Source: JBJHCA01 sp050485785 (GTDB lineage: Bacteria; Bacteroidota; Bacteroidia; Chitinophagales; Saprospiraceae). Taken from it: a stretch of DNA of 10,860 nt. Made by a program: the position numbers and the translations under genes. The DNA is taken from positions 1 through 10,860 of the forward strand of contig JBJHCA010000097.1 in the NCBI GenBank assembly GCA_050485785.1, given 5' to 3'. The notes beneath the pieces are model-generated. The model did no database searches and was not told the origin of the DNA. It saw nothing but the letters and a program-made list of their open reading frames with translations. Shown one piece after another: positions 1-6,529 of the stretch; position 1 is the stretch's first letter, and each line of letters opens with the position of its first letter.

Positions 1-65
1 GCTGGCCATCATGCATTAATGTCCGATTCCGTCACTAGAGGATGTTAAACTTTGCCTATCTGTAT

Positions 66-102
66 AAAAAAAGGGCTGCCGGATTGGGCAGCCCCTTTTT
101 TT
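66..102. terminator. Bidirectional intrinsic terminator of clpC
   Basis: An 8-bp perfect stem (GGGCTGCC at 73-80 with GGCAGCCC at 87-94) closes a 6-base loop. It is flanked by seven A (66-72) and seven T (96-102), with one extra C at 95, so it can work as a Rho-independent terminator on either strand. The clpC stop codon (complement of 101-103) lies at the edge of the T tract, so clpC transcription would end right behind its stop codon. Any plus-strand transcript entering from the left would end here too. Confidence 0.9.
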
Positions 103-2629
103 ATGCATCGCTGTTTTCTTCAGTGATGGGTGTTTTGACCTCGATCACCAGTTTTTGAGCTTCTGCATCCAGTGCAGCTTCATAAACAGTACCTTCCTCG
201 GCTGAACCACCCAGTATGGTTTCTGCCAGGGGGTCTTCGAGGTATTTTTGTATGGCTCGGTGCAGGGGTCTGGCACCATATTGCGGATCAAACCCTTTCT
301 CAGCCAGGAACTTTTTGGCTTCCGCAGTAAGTATGAGCTTGAAGCCCAACTTTTCTATCCGCTTGTAAACATCGTCCAACGTCAGATCAATGATCTTGAA
401 AATATGCTCTTGTTGCAAGCTGTTAAAGATCACAATATCATCGATCCTGTTGAGAAACTCCGGTGAAAAAGTGCGCTTCAGTGCGGTCTGAATCACGGTT
501 TTTGAATGTTCCCCTGCTGCCTCCGCTCTGGCTTTGGTCTGAAAGCCCACACCCTGCCCAAAATCTTTCAACTCACGTACACCTATGTTGGATGTCATGA
601 TGATCAGGGTATTCTTAAAATCCACTTTCCGGCCCAGGCCGTCAGTAAGCTGACCATCGTCCAGTACCTGAAGCAGGATGTTGTACACATCCGGATGGGC
701 TTTTTCAATTTCATCCAAGAGTATAACGGAATAGGGCTTACGCCTCACTTTCTCGGTAAGCTGACCGCCTTCTTCATATCCCACGTACCCCGGAGGTGCA
801 CCAATCAGCCTGCTGATGGAAAACTTCTCCATGTACTCACTCATATCAATCCTGATCAGGCTGTCCTCTGAATCAAACAAATACCTGGACAAAGCTTTGG
901 CTAATTCGGTTTTTCCTACGCCTGTTGGTCCCAGGAAAATAAATGACCCGATGGGCTTGGAAGGATCTTTGAGTCCTACCCTGTTTCGCTGGATGGCCTT
1001 GGTAATTTTCAATATGGCTTCTTCCTGTCCGATCACCACTTTCTGGATATCTTTGGACATGTTGACCAGCTTGTTGCTTTCACTCTGGGCAACCCTGCGC
1101 ACCGGAATTCCGGTCATCATACTCACTACTTCGGCAATATCTTCCTCGGTTACGGGATATCTCTTTGTTTTTGATTCCTCTTCCCATTCCATTTTAGACA
1201 TCTCGAGTTTACGCACCAGCTTGGATTCATCATCGCGAAGATCGGCTGCTCTTTCGTACTGCTGATTCTTCACGGCCTGATTCTTCAGTTCCTTGATTTC
1301 CTCAATCTTGCGCTCCAGGTCTTCAATATGCTTGGGTACATGAATATTTTTCAAATGAACTCTTGCGCCAACTTCGTCAAGTACATCAATGGCCTTGTCC
1401 GGTAAAAACCGGTCGGTAATGTACCGGTCACTTAGCGAAACACAGGCCTTCAGTGCATCTTCTGCATAAGAAACATTGTGAAAGTCCTCATACTTGGCTT
1501 TGATATTCTCGAGAATATGAATGGTTTCTTCGGCACTTGGCGGATCGATGATCACTTTTTGGAAACGGCGATCCAGTGCGCCGTCTTTCTCAATATGCTG
1601 GCGGTACTCATCCAGTGTGGAGGCACCGATACACTGCAAGTCACCTCGTGCAAGAGCAGGCTTAAATATATTGGATGCATCCAGCGAACCTGTAGCCCCT
1701 CCTGCCCCAACTATGGTGTGTATCTCATCTATGAACAAAATCACGTCGGGTGATTTCTCCAGTTCAGTCATGATAGCCTTCATGCGCTCCTCAAACTGAC
1801 CACGATATTTTGTTCCGGCTACCAAAGCTGCCAGATCGAGCATCACAATCCGCTTGTTAAACAGTGTACGCGATACTTTCTTCTGGATAATTCTGAGTGC
1901 CAGTCCTTCCACAATGGCCGTTTTCCCGACTCCCGGCTCACCGATCAGTATGGGATTGTTTTTCTTTCTGCGGCTGAGAATCTGGGAAACGCGTTCAATT
2001 TCGGTTTCCCTGCCAATAATGGGGTCGAGCTTGTCTTCTTCGGCCAGCCGGGTTACATCACGGCCAAAATTATCCAATACGGGAGTTCGCGACTTGGTAG
2101 CTCCTTTTCTGGTCTGGCTGCCAAATGGCGGTTCGTCCTCTTCAAAAGGCTCATTGGGGTCTTGCGGCCCGCTTGCCTGACCTCTGATCTCGTGCCGAAC
2201 ATAATCGAGCTCTGATTTGTAGATTTCATAATCCACATCAAAACCTTCCAGAATTTTGGCGGCAAGGTTTTCCTTGTTTTTAAGGATGGAGAGCATCAGA
2301 TGCTCAGGGCTGATCTTTTCTTCATTGAGATACCGGGCTTCGAGAAAGGTGATTTTGAGTACCTTTTCAGCCTGTTTATTGAGTGGCAGATTGCCCACAT
2401 TGAACCCGGCCCTGGTTTTCCGGTGGCCGGCAATGGTTTTTTCAATATTGGCCCGCAGATCATTCTCATCCACTTCCAGCGACTTGAGAACCTGGTAAGC
2501 AAGTTCTTCTTTTTCGTGCAGTATTCCAAGCAACAAATGCTCGGTGCCGATAAAGTCATGACCAAGCCTGATGGCCTCATCACGGCTGTGTGAGATGATC
2601 TCTTTGACTTTTTTAGAAAATCGTTTCAT
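101..2629 (-). CDS. clpC: ATP-dependent Clp protease ATP-binding subunit ClpC
   Basis: This is a cytoplasmic Hsp100/AAA+ unfoldase that unfolds proteins and threads them into the ClpP peptidase. The 842 residues match the usual ClpC length and carry the full order of parts. A double Clp_N repeat lies at about 1-145. The first AAA+ domain has Walker A GEPGVGKT (230-237), Walker B ending in DE (301-302) and paired arginines at 354-355. A UVR-like coiled coil (about 440-475) marks ClpC rather than ClpA. The second AAA+ domain has GPTGVGKT (567-574), Walker B at 635-640 and sensor-2 GAR (785-787). The VGF loop (694-696) is the ClpP-docking tripeptide, so this should be a protease partner and not a stand-alone ClpB disaggregase. 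An AGGAGGT site 8 bases upstream fixes the ATG. No clpP or mcsB-like gene is nearby. It looks monocistronic, with a palindrome in its upstream region. Confidence 0.95.
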   Translation of the reverse strand: MKRFSKKVKEIISHSRDEAIRLGHDFIGTEHLLLGILHEKEELAYQVLKSLEVDENDLRANIEKTIAGHRKTRAGFNVGNLPLNKQAEKVLKITFLEARYLNEEKISPEHLMLSILKNKENLAAKILEGFDVDYEIYKSELDYVRHEIRGQASGPQDPNEPFEEDEPPFGSQTRKGATKSRTPVLDNFGRDVTRLAEEDKLDPIIGRETEIERVSQILSRRKKNNPILIGEPGVGKTAIVEGLALRIIQKKVSRTLFNKRIVMLDLAALVAGTKYRGQFEERMKAIMTELEKSPDVILFIDEIHTIVGAGGATGSLDASNIFKPALARGDLQCIGASTLDEYRQHIEKDGALDRRFQKVIIDPPSAEETIHILENIKAKYEDFHNVSYAEDALKACVSLSDRYITDRFLPDKAIDVLDEVGARVHLKNIHVPKHIEDLERKIEEIKELKNQAVKNQQYERAADLRDDESKLVRKLEMSKMEWEEESKTKRYPVTEEDIAEVVSMMTGIPVRRVAQSESNKLVNMSKDIQKVVIGQEEAILKITKAIQRNRVGLKDPSKPIGSFIFLGPTGVGKTELAKALSRYLFDSEDSLIRIDMSEYMEKFSISRLIGAPPGYVGYEEGGQLTEKVRRKPYSVILLDEIEKAHPDVYNILLQVLDDGQLTDGLGRKVDFKNTLIIMTSNIGVRELKDFGQGVGFQTKARAEAAGEHSKTVIQTALKRTFSPEFLNRIDDIVIFNSLQQEHIFKIIDLTLDDVYKRIEKLGFKLILTAEAKKFLAEKGFDPQYGARPLHRAIQKYLEDPLAETILGGSAEEGTVYEAALDAEAQKLVIEVKTPITEENSDA

Positions 2630-2637
2630 ACGCGTTA

Positions 2638-2644
2638 ACCTCCT
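2638..2644 (-). promoter_or_regulatory. Strong Shine-Dalgarno site of clpC
   Basis: The minus strand reads AGGAGGT, with 8 bases before the clpC ATG. A near-perfect anti-16S match is notable because Bacteroidota genes often have weak or no Shine-Dalgarno sequence. It supports the chosen start and suggests efficient translation. Confidence 0.75.
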
Positions 2645-2676
2645 GAACTGTAAAAATAACCTAGTTTGTGTTGATA

Positions 2677-2692
2677 AGTCAAATATTTGACT
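2677..2692. promoter_or_regulatory. 16-bp perfect palindrome upstream of clpC, possible operator
   Basis: AGTCAAATATTTGACT is its own reverse complement. It lies 47 bases upstream of the clpC start codon, in the divergent clpC/STAS region. Its minus strand holds AATATTTG, one mismatch from the Bacteroidota -7 element, so a bound protein could block a clpC promoter. The arm AGTCAAA equals the heptad known for the Firmicutes clp repressor CtsR, but CtsR sites are direct repeats and this is inverted. A looser TCAAA-n5-TTTGA repeat lies at 2712-2726. The operator role is inference. Confidence 0.45.
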
Positions 2693-2850
2693 ACTAATTA
2701 TCGGATTTGTTTCAAACGAAATTTGAGGTGACCGGGTTTACCAGGCAATACAAATAAACGAATTAATCCCAGGCCGACGTTCATACATTACTTTTATAAC
2801 CTTAAAAACAGTGCCACAATGTAATCAACTGACACATCTTAAATTTTGAT

Positions 2851-2858
2851 TAACTTTG
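2851..2858 (+). promoter_or_regulatory. Bacteroidota-type -7 element for the STAS-rnz pair
   Basis: TAACTTTG matches TAnnTTTG exactly and lies 41 bases before the ATG at 2900. I see no clear TTG-type -33 element at the usual distance. It overlaps an in-frame TTG codon at 2846, which argues against starting the protein there. Confidence 0.55.
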
Positions 2859-2899
2859 CCACCGGTAGTTTTTTACCTGCTTTAACATACCTTACTACT

Positions 2900-3286
2900 A
2901 TGAAATACAGCATTGACAAGCAAAAGCATTATACCCTGTTCAGCCTGCAGGAGAACAAACTCGATTCGCTCATCTCTCCCGATCTGAAATCAGAATTTAT
3001 TATTCTCCGCAACGAAGGAATTCGCAACCTTATCTTTGATCTGTCGGCAGTCAATTTTGTTGATTCTTCCGGATTGAGTGCCATTTTGGCAGCAAATCGG
3101 CTATGGAAAGATTTTGGCAGCTTTGTTGTGGCCGAAGCCGTTCATCCCTCCGTAAAAAAACTGATAGAAATCAGTCGCATTGATTCGGTGCTTACCATGG
3201 TGCCTACAGTGGAGGAAGCCAGAGACTACGTAATGATGGAAGAACTCGAAAGAGAACTTTCTGCAGATGACGATACTCCTGAATAA
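2900..3286 (+). CDS. STAS-domain anti-sigma factor antagonist
   Basis: This is a 128-residue single-domain STAS protein of the SpoIIAA/RsbV type. In that family the unphosphorylated protein binds an anti-sigma factor kinase and frees its sigma factor; phosphorylation of a conserved serine breaks the interaction. Here the serine lies in DSSG at residues 55-58, after a hydrophobic strand (about 43-54), as the family requires. The acidic C-terminus (residues about 114-128) is not part of the fold. An in-frame TTG at 2846 would add 18 residues but overlaps the promoter element, so I use the ATG at 2900. rnz follows after 26 bases and is probably co-transcribed. No anti-sigma kinase, phosphatase or sigma factor is in the window, so the partner must lie elsewhere. 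Confidence 0.85.
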   Translation: MKYSIDKQKHYTLFSLQENKLDSLISPDLKSEFIILRNEGIRNLIFDLSAVNFVDSSGLSAILAANRLWKDFGSFVVAEAVHPSVKKLIEISRIDSVLTMVPTVEEARDYVMMEELERELSADDDTPE

Positions 3287-3312
3287 TTTTTGGAATGCGG
3301 TAATACATCGGT

Positions 3313-4251
3313 TTGGCTCTTCCGTTTCAGGCAACCATCCTCGGATTATCGGCGGCAATACCGTCTGCTGACCGATTCCCGCCGTGCACATGGGTCAGGT
3401 ATGACACTTTTAACTTCTTAATTGACTGCGGTGAAGGTGCTCTGATGCAAATGCTTAAGCATGGCTTCAGTCCGCATGATATTGAGCATATTTTTATCAG
3501 CCACCTTCACGGAGATCACTTTTTTGGTTTACCCGGGCTGCTGAGTACATTTCTGGTTACCGGCCGAAGCAAACCACTCAGTATATGGCATCCCGGCCAG
3601 CTTGATAAGCTGATCTACCCCATGATCATGGATGAAGGCACCGATCCTGAATCATTCCCTTTTGAGCTCAGCTGGCCGGAATTTGATGCCACCAAAAAAA
3701 ATATTCTGCTCGATCATAAAAGCATTCGTGTATCGACTTTTCCGCTGAAGCACAGTGTGCCCACTGCAGCATTCATCATTGATGAAAAACCAGCTCCCCG
3801 AAAAATGATTGCCGAGCGGATTGAAGAATTCGCCATCCCTTTTACAGCCATTGAAAGTATTAAAGAGGGAAATGATTTTGTAACCCCGGACGGCCGCACC
3901 GTCAGTAATCGCGATCTTACATTGGATCCGGAACCTCCCCGCCGGCTTGTTTACGTGAGCGATACAGGCTGGTTTGAAGAATTGCCCGAGATGGCAGGTT
4001 CCTGCGATCTGTTGATCCACGAAGCCACCTTCAGCTCAGATATAAAAACAGAGAAACTCCTGTACCATTGTACGGCAAAGCAGGCAGCAGCTACAGCCAC
4101 GCGGAGCGGGGCCCACAAACTTGTGATCAATCATATCAGTACCCGAAATGCTTCTTTGAGCAAAATGCTGGCAGAAGCCAGGCAAGTTTTCAAAAACACC
4201 GTGATTGGCGAAGAAGGGAAAACCTTTGATGTTCGATCAGGCAGAGAATGA
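3313..4251 (+). CDS. rnz: Ribonuclease Z (tRNA 3' endonuclease)
   Basis: RNase Z cuts the 3' trailer from tRNA precursors, in the cytoplasm and usually as a homodimer. The 312 residues fit the short bacterial form. Zinc ligands of the metallo-beta-lactamase fold are visible: HLHGDH at 64-69, H147, D217 (in VSDTG) and H274 (in NHIST). HEAT at 236-239 is the usual RNase Z motif near the active site. The flexible-arm region (about 158-190) lacks the GxPPGP-like stretch of the E. coli and Bacillus enzymes; I believe this is common in Bacteroidota. The start is a TTG: an in-frame stop lies at 3301 and no ATG occurs between it and the conserved N-terminal strand. The 3' end overlaps the convergent Fe-S carrier gene by 15 bases. 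Confidence 0.93.
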   Translation: MALPFQATILGLSAAIPSADRFPPCTWVRYDTFNFLIDCGEGALMQMLKHGFSPHDIEHIFISHLHGDHFFGLPGLLSTFLVTGRSKPLSIWHPGQLDKLIYPMIMDEGTDPESFPFELSWPEFDATKKNILLDHKSIRVSTFPLKHSVPTAAFIIDEKPAPRKMIAERIEEFAIPFTAIESIKEGNDFVTPDGRTVSNRDLTLDPEPPRRLVYVSDTGWFEELPEMAGSCDLLIHEATFSSDIKTEKLLYHCTAKQAAATATRSGAHKLVINHISTRNASLSKMLAEARQVFKNTVIGEEGKTFDVRSGRE

Positions 4252-4596
4252 GGTTCCGCAACCGCAGGAATCCTCTGCATTGGGATTGTTGAAAGTAAAG
4301 CCGCGGTTTTGGAGACCTTGATGAAAATCGATTTCAATACCCAGCAAATACAACCCGTGTGCCTTGTTCATCAGTATGGTAATGCCCTCGTAGTCGAAGA
4401 TCTCATCATGCTCCTTAGGTTCATCAAAGCCGAGTATATAGCTGAATCCGGCACAGCCACCACCTTTTACGCCAATGCGTAATCCGTAGCGCTCGGGAAT
4501 ATTTTCCTGATTGCGAATGGCGCGAAGCTGCTCCATAGCTCCGGCTGTCAGCTTAACGGGAGCATCTTTCACAGGGGTATTGATAGTTTCTTTCAT
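4237..4596 (-). CDS. A-type iron-sulfur carrier protein (HesB/IscA/ErpA family)
   Basis: A 119-residue protein of the Fe-S biogenesis A-type carrier family, which accepts clusters from scaffold proteins and passes them to apo-enzymes in the cytoplasm. The three conserved cysteines are present: C48 in GGGCAGFSY, and C111 and C113 in the C-terminal CGCG motif. The core (about residues 14-119) is full length, with a short N-terminal extension. The gene stands alone: no suf or isc genes are adjacent, so I cannot tell whether it serves as IscA, SufA or ErpA and give no symbol. Its stop lies inside the 3' end of rnz on the other strand. An AAGGTG stretch upstream of the ATG may be the ribosome-binding site. 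I see no TAnnTTTG promoter on this strand. Confidence 0.9.
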   Translation of the reverse strand: MKETINTPVKDAPVKLTAGAMEQLRAIRNQENIPERYGLRIGVKGGGCAGFSYILGFDEPKEHDEIFDYEGITILMNKAHGLYLLGIEIDFHQGLQNRGFTFNNPNAEDSCGCGTSFSA

Positions 4597-4695
4597 AAAT
4601 CAGACACCTTATTATACAGGTAAGCTTATTAACAACGGAACAAACTCCGGGGTTTGTTTAGTTCATTCCATTACGGCGCAAAGTTCGGAAAAATC

Positions 4696-4703
4696 TACCT
4701 TTG
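4696..4703 (+). promoter_or_regulatory. Bacteroidota-type -7 element
   Basis: TACCTTTG matches TAnnTTTG exactly and is followed 17 bases later by the ATG at 4721. It lies in the divergent region between the Fe-S carrier gene and the membrane-anchored protein gene. It supports the 4721 start: the longer reading frame back to 4511 would run through this promoter and into the neighbouring gene. No clear -33 TTG is visible. Confidence 0.6.
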
Positions 4704-4720
4704 CAAAAAATGTAAGCAAC

Positions 4721-5254
4721 ATGCCGATATGGATTGACATTATTCTTGATTTTATGAAAGTGGGAATTCCCCCGCTGATGGTGTATCTGGCCGTTCAGTA
4801 TGTCCTGCGTGAATTTCTGCAGAATCAGTACCAAACACAACTCCTGAAGTTTCAGGCTGAAAACCGCCGGACTTCGCTACCCATAAGGTTTCAGGCTTAT
4901 GAGCGCCTCGCATTGTTCAGCGATCGCATTGCCCTGCCCAATCTCATTTTCAGGCTTCAGGATCAGGATTTCACCGCTCGCGAACTGAGAGACTCGATGA
5001 TTCTGGCCATTCAGCAGGAGTTTGAGCACAATGTTTCACAACAGGTGTATGTGTCTGCCGAGTTATGGCAAATCATACTCAAAGCCAGAGACACCAACGT
5101 GAAACTGGTGAATGAAGCATACAGTAATATGCCGCCCGATGCCCCGCAACACATGCTGGCCGGCATGCTGCTCGAATTTACCGACAAACAGGGAGAAACG
5201 CCATCCGACAAAGCTCTTCAAGCCATCAGACAGGAAATGGGCATCCTTTATTAG
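4721..5254 (+). CDS. Small membrane-anchored conserved protein of unknown function
   Basis: A 177-residue protein. Residues about 5-28 form one hydrophobic segment, likely an N-terminal membrane anchor. A charged, Gln-rich, probably coiled-coil stretch follows (about 30-50), then a soluble helical domain. The segment TSLPIRFQAYERLALFSDRI (51-70) resembles the conserved core of a Bacteroidota family that I recall as DUF7935; that name is from memory and uncertain. No catalytic motif is visible and its role is not known. The open frame extends back to 4511, but that part overlaps the divergent Fe-S carrier gene and the promoter at 4696, so I start at 4721. The next gene begins 148 bases downstream, with a weak terminator-like hairpin between. 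Confidence 0.8.
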   Translation: MPIWIDIILDFMKVGIPPLMVYLAVQYVLREFLQNQYQTQLLKFQAENRRTSLPIRFQAYERLALFSDRIALPNLIFRLQDQDFTARELRDSMILAIQQEFEHNVSQQVYVSAELWQIILKARDTNVKLVNEAYSNMPPDAPQHMLAGMLLEFTDKQGETPSDKALQAIRQEMGILY

Positions 5255-5331
5255 ACCTCGGTTCCTATTGATCAACTACCTCTGTTCCGGCATGAATCCA
5301 GCAAGCACAACAACCTTCATCACCAGAAAAT

Positions 5332-5361
5332 CAGGCCCGGTTAAACATGCCTGGGTTTTTT
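5332..5361 (+). terminator. Possible weak intrinsic terminator
   Basis: CAGGC (5332-5336) can pair with GCCTG (5349-5353), or alternatively CCCGG (5336-5340) with CCTGGG (5350-5355) with a bulge. Six T follow (5356-5361). The stem is short, so termination would be partial. If real, it ends the transcript of the small membrane-anchored protein and makes a start at 5292 for the next gene unlikely. Confidence 0.35.
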
Positions 5362-5402
5362 CTTTTCCGGCTTTTCCCCGGAGAATTCGTTTGCAAAGTT
5401 CT

Positions 5403-6146
5403 ATGTTGATATATAGCTCTTTGTGGGTCATTGTCCTGCTGGCGCAAGCTTGCAGCCCGGTAAAGCAAGCAGCACAGGTGGATGTGAGTTACTTGTCTGC
5501 CGATCCCATACTGAATCCCACCATTGACAGCGCTGTGTACCTCGCCATGGAACCTTACAGATTGCAAGTGGCCGAAGCCATGGATGCAGTGATTGGGCAT
5601 GCCGGTGAAGACATAGCCATTGGAATTCCCGACAACCCCTTGGGAAACTGGATGGCCGATGCTATATACCATGATATGACCCGGCGAGGGTTTGCAGTGG
5701 ATTTTGTGATTGTGAACCGTGGCGGTATTCGCATTCCCGTAATTCCCGAAGGAGAGGTAACCCGTGGAAGGATGTATGAGCTGATGCCGTTTGGAAACAT
5801 GTTGGTGATTATGGACATGAGCAAAAAAGATGTGGAAAAACTATTAACACATACCTTAGATTGGAATGGGTGGCCGGTAAGTGAAGGACTCAGTTACCGG
5901 CTAAGCGAAAACGGGGTGGAAAAAATCACCCTTCACGGCGCACCGCTCCACCCTGAAAAAACCTATAAAGTAATGGTTTCGGATTACATTGCCATGGGTG
6001 GAGATCGCAGCATTTTCCTGACTGAAATACCCCATGTGGGAACCGGAATTCTCATGCGTGATGCGATGATCAGCTATGTGGAGCTGTTGCACAAGGAAGG
6101 AGGAAAACTCACTTCGCCCTTAGAAAAAAGAGTGGAAATATGGTAA
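5403..6146 (+). CDS. 5'-nucleotidase C-terminal-domain lipoprotein
   Basis: This 247-residue protein holds only the substrate-binding C-terminal domain of UshA/5'-nucleotidase-type enzymes; the metallophosphatase domain is absent. Visible motifs are NRGGIR (105-110), PFGN (129-132), GLSY (162-165) and SDYIAMGGD (193-201), the last two around the nucleobase-binding site of the family. Residues 1-16 are hydrophobic and end at C17 (LAQAC), a relaxed lipobox, so the protein is probably a lipoprotein of the cell envelope. The missing catalytic domain is supplied by the Tat-exported metallophosphatase gene 383 bases downstream, an arrangement known in Bacteroidota. An ATG at 5292 would add 37 unlike residues and hide the signal; the frame back to 5112 overlaps the previous gene. 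TTCGTTTG (5386-5393), one mismatch from the -7 consensus, lies just upstream. Confidence 0.88.
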   Translation: MLIYSSLWVIVLLAQACSPVKQAAQVDVSYLSADPILNPTIDSAVYLAMEPYRLQVAEAMDAVIGHAGEDIAIGIPDNPLGNWMADAIYHDMTRRGFAVDFVIVNRGGIRIPVIPEGEVTRGRMYELMPFGNMLVIMDMSKKDVEKLLTHTLDWNGWPVSEGLSYRLSENGVEKITLHGAPLHPEKTYKVMVSDYIAMGGDRSIFLTEIPHVGTGILMRDAMISYVELLHKEGGKLTSPLEKRVEIW

Positions 6147-6188
6147 CCCGAAGCACGAAATTTTTTGCCAAAAAAAATGCTCAACGAT

Positions 6189-6360
6189 CTTTCCACAACA
6201 AATTATTACAATGCCATTACAACAGTTTGTTAAGCCCGCCGAAAATGTTAAATCCGGCATCCCGCATTACCCGTTTTCAACAGTTTTCCACAGTATACTA
6301 ACAAGAAAAAAAAGATATTAACATACCGGTTCTGCAATAATAATTTGTTCGATTCAGACT
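6189..6360. other. Weak candidate for oriC or DnaA-binding region
   Basis: TTTTCCACA (6284-6292) differs from the DnaA box TTATCCACA by one base. TTTTCAACA (6274-6282) precedes it exactly 10 bases, about one helical turn, forming a tandem repeat. CTTTCCACA (6189-6197) is a third, weaker match. An AT-rich stretch (about 6301-6355) follows, as expected of an unwinding element. dnaA begins about 1.1 kb downstream on the same strand. No perfect box is present and I could not compute GC skew, so this is a hypothesis. Confidence 0.3.
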
Positions 6361-6465
6361 AAAGTTCGTAGCTTAGTCACCCCAAACCGAGGGGTTGAAC
6401 AAAAGCCCGTAACATGATCAAAATGGAACGGAAAAAAACCCTGAGGTGTGTGGCATACAACCCAA

Positions 6466-6480
6466 ACAAATACTATTTGT
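6466..6480. repeat. 15-base inverted repeat upstream of the metallophosphatase gene
   Basis: ACAAATA and TATTTGT are exact reverse complements on either side of a single C at 6473. It lies 49 bases before the TTG start at 6530. It overlaps a loose -7-like sequence (TA, three bases, TTTG at 6471-6479), so it could be an operator or a promoter region read from either strand. Confidence 0.4.
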
Positions 6481-6529
6481 ATACTTGTTGAAAAAGAGCG
6501 AACTCCTTTGTTAAAGGAACAGTAAATTA

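Larger units (their letters stand above)
6147..6529. other. 383-base gene-free region between the nucleotidase halves
   Basis: I see no credible gene here. The left part is AT-rich with A and T runs at 6161-6177. It holds DnaA-box-like sequences at 6189-6292 (see separate entry) and an AT-rich stretch at 6301-6355. To the right are a GC hairpin with a bulge (6377-6398; CCCC pairs with GGGG), a 15-base inverted repeat (6466-6480), and TCCTTT/AAAGGA arms (6504-6509 and 6513-6518) that include the likely ribosome-binding site of the next gene. The density of dyads is higher than elsewhere in the window. No exact TAnnTTTG promoter was found on the plus strand. Confidence 0.7.

Noticed and set aside
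46..54. TAAACTTTG resembling a -7 promoter at the window start
   Set aside because: The spacing has three bases instead of two, and the clpC terminator follows immediately with no gene to transcribe.
816..1265. 149-codon open frame on the plus strand inside clpC
   Set aside because: It is antisense to strongly conserved ClpC coding sequence, has no recognisable motif and no start signal; the same holds for the other frames opposite clpC.
2846..2899. TTG start giving an 18-residue N-terminal extension of the STAS protein
   Set aside because: It overlaps the exact TAnnTTTG element at 2851, and the STAS fold begins right after the ATG at 2900.
4511..4720. 70-codon upstream extension of the membrane-anchored protein
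   Set aside because: It overlaps the Fe-S carrier gene on the other strand and the promoter at 4696; the family-like sequence starts at 4721.
5112..5402. Upstream extension of the nucleotidase lipoprotein, including an ATG at 5292
   Set aside because: The first part overlaps the previous gene in another frame, the rest crosses a terminator-like hairpin, and the lipoprotein signal begins at 5403.
6414..6491. 25-codon ATG open frame in the nucleotidase gap
   Set aside because: There is no good ribosome-binding site and no recognisable sequence, and the length is expected by chance; conservation in relatives would revive it.
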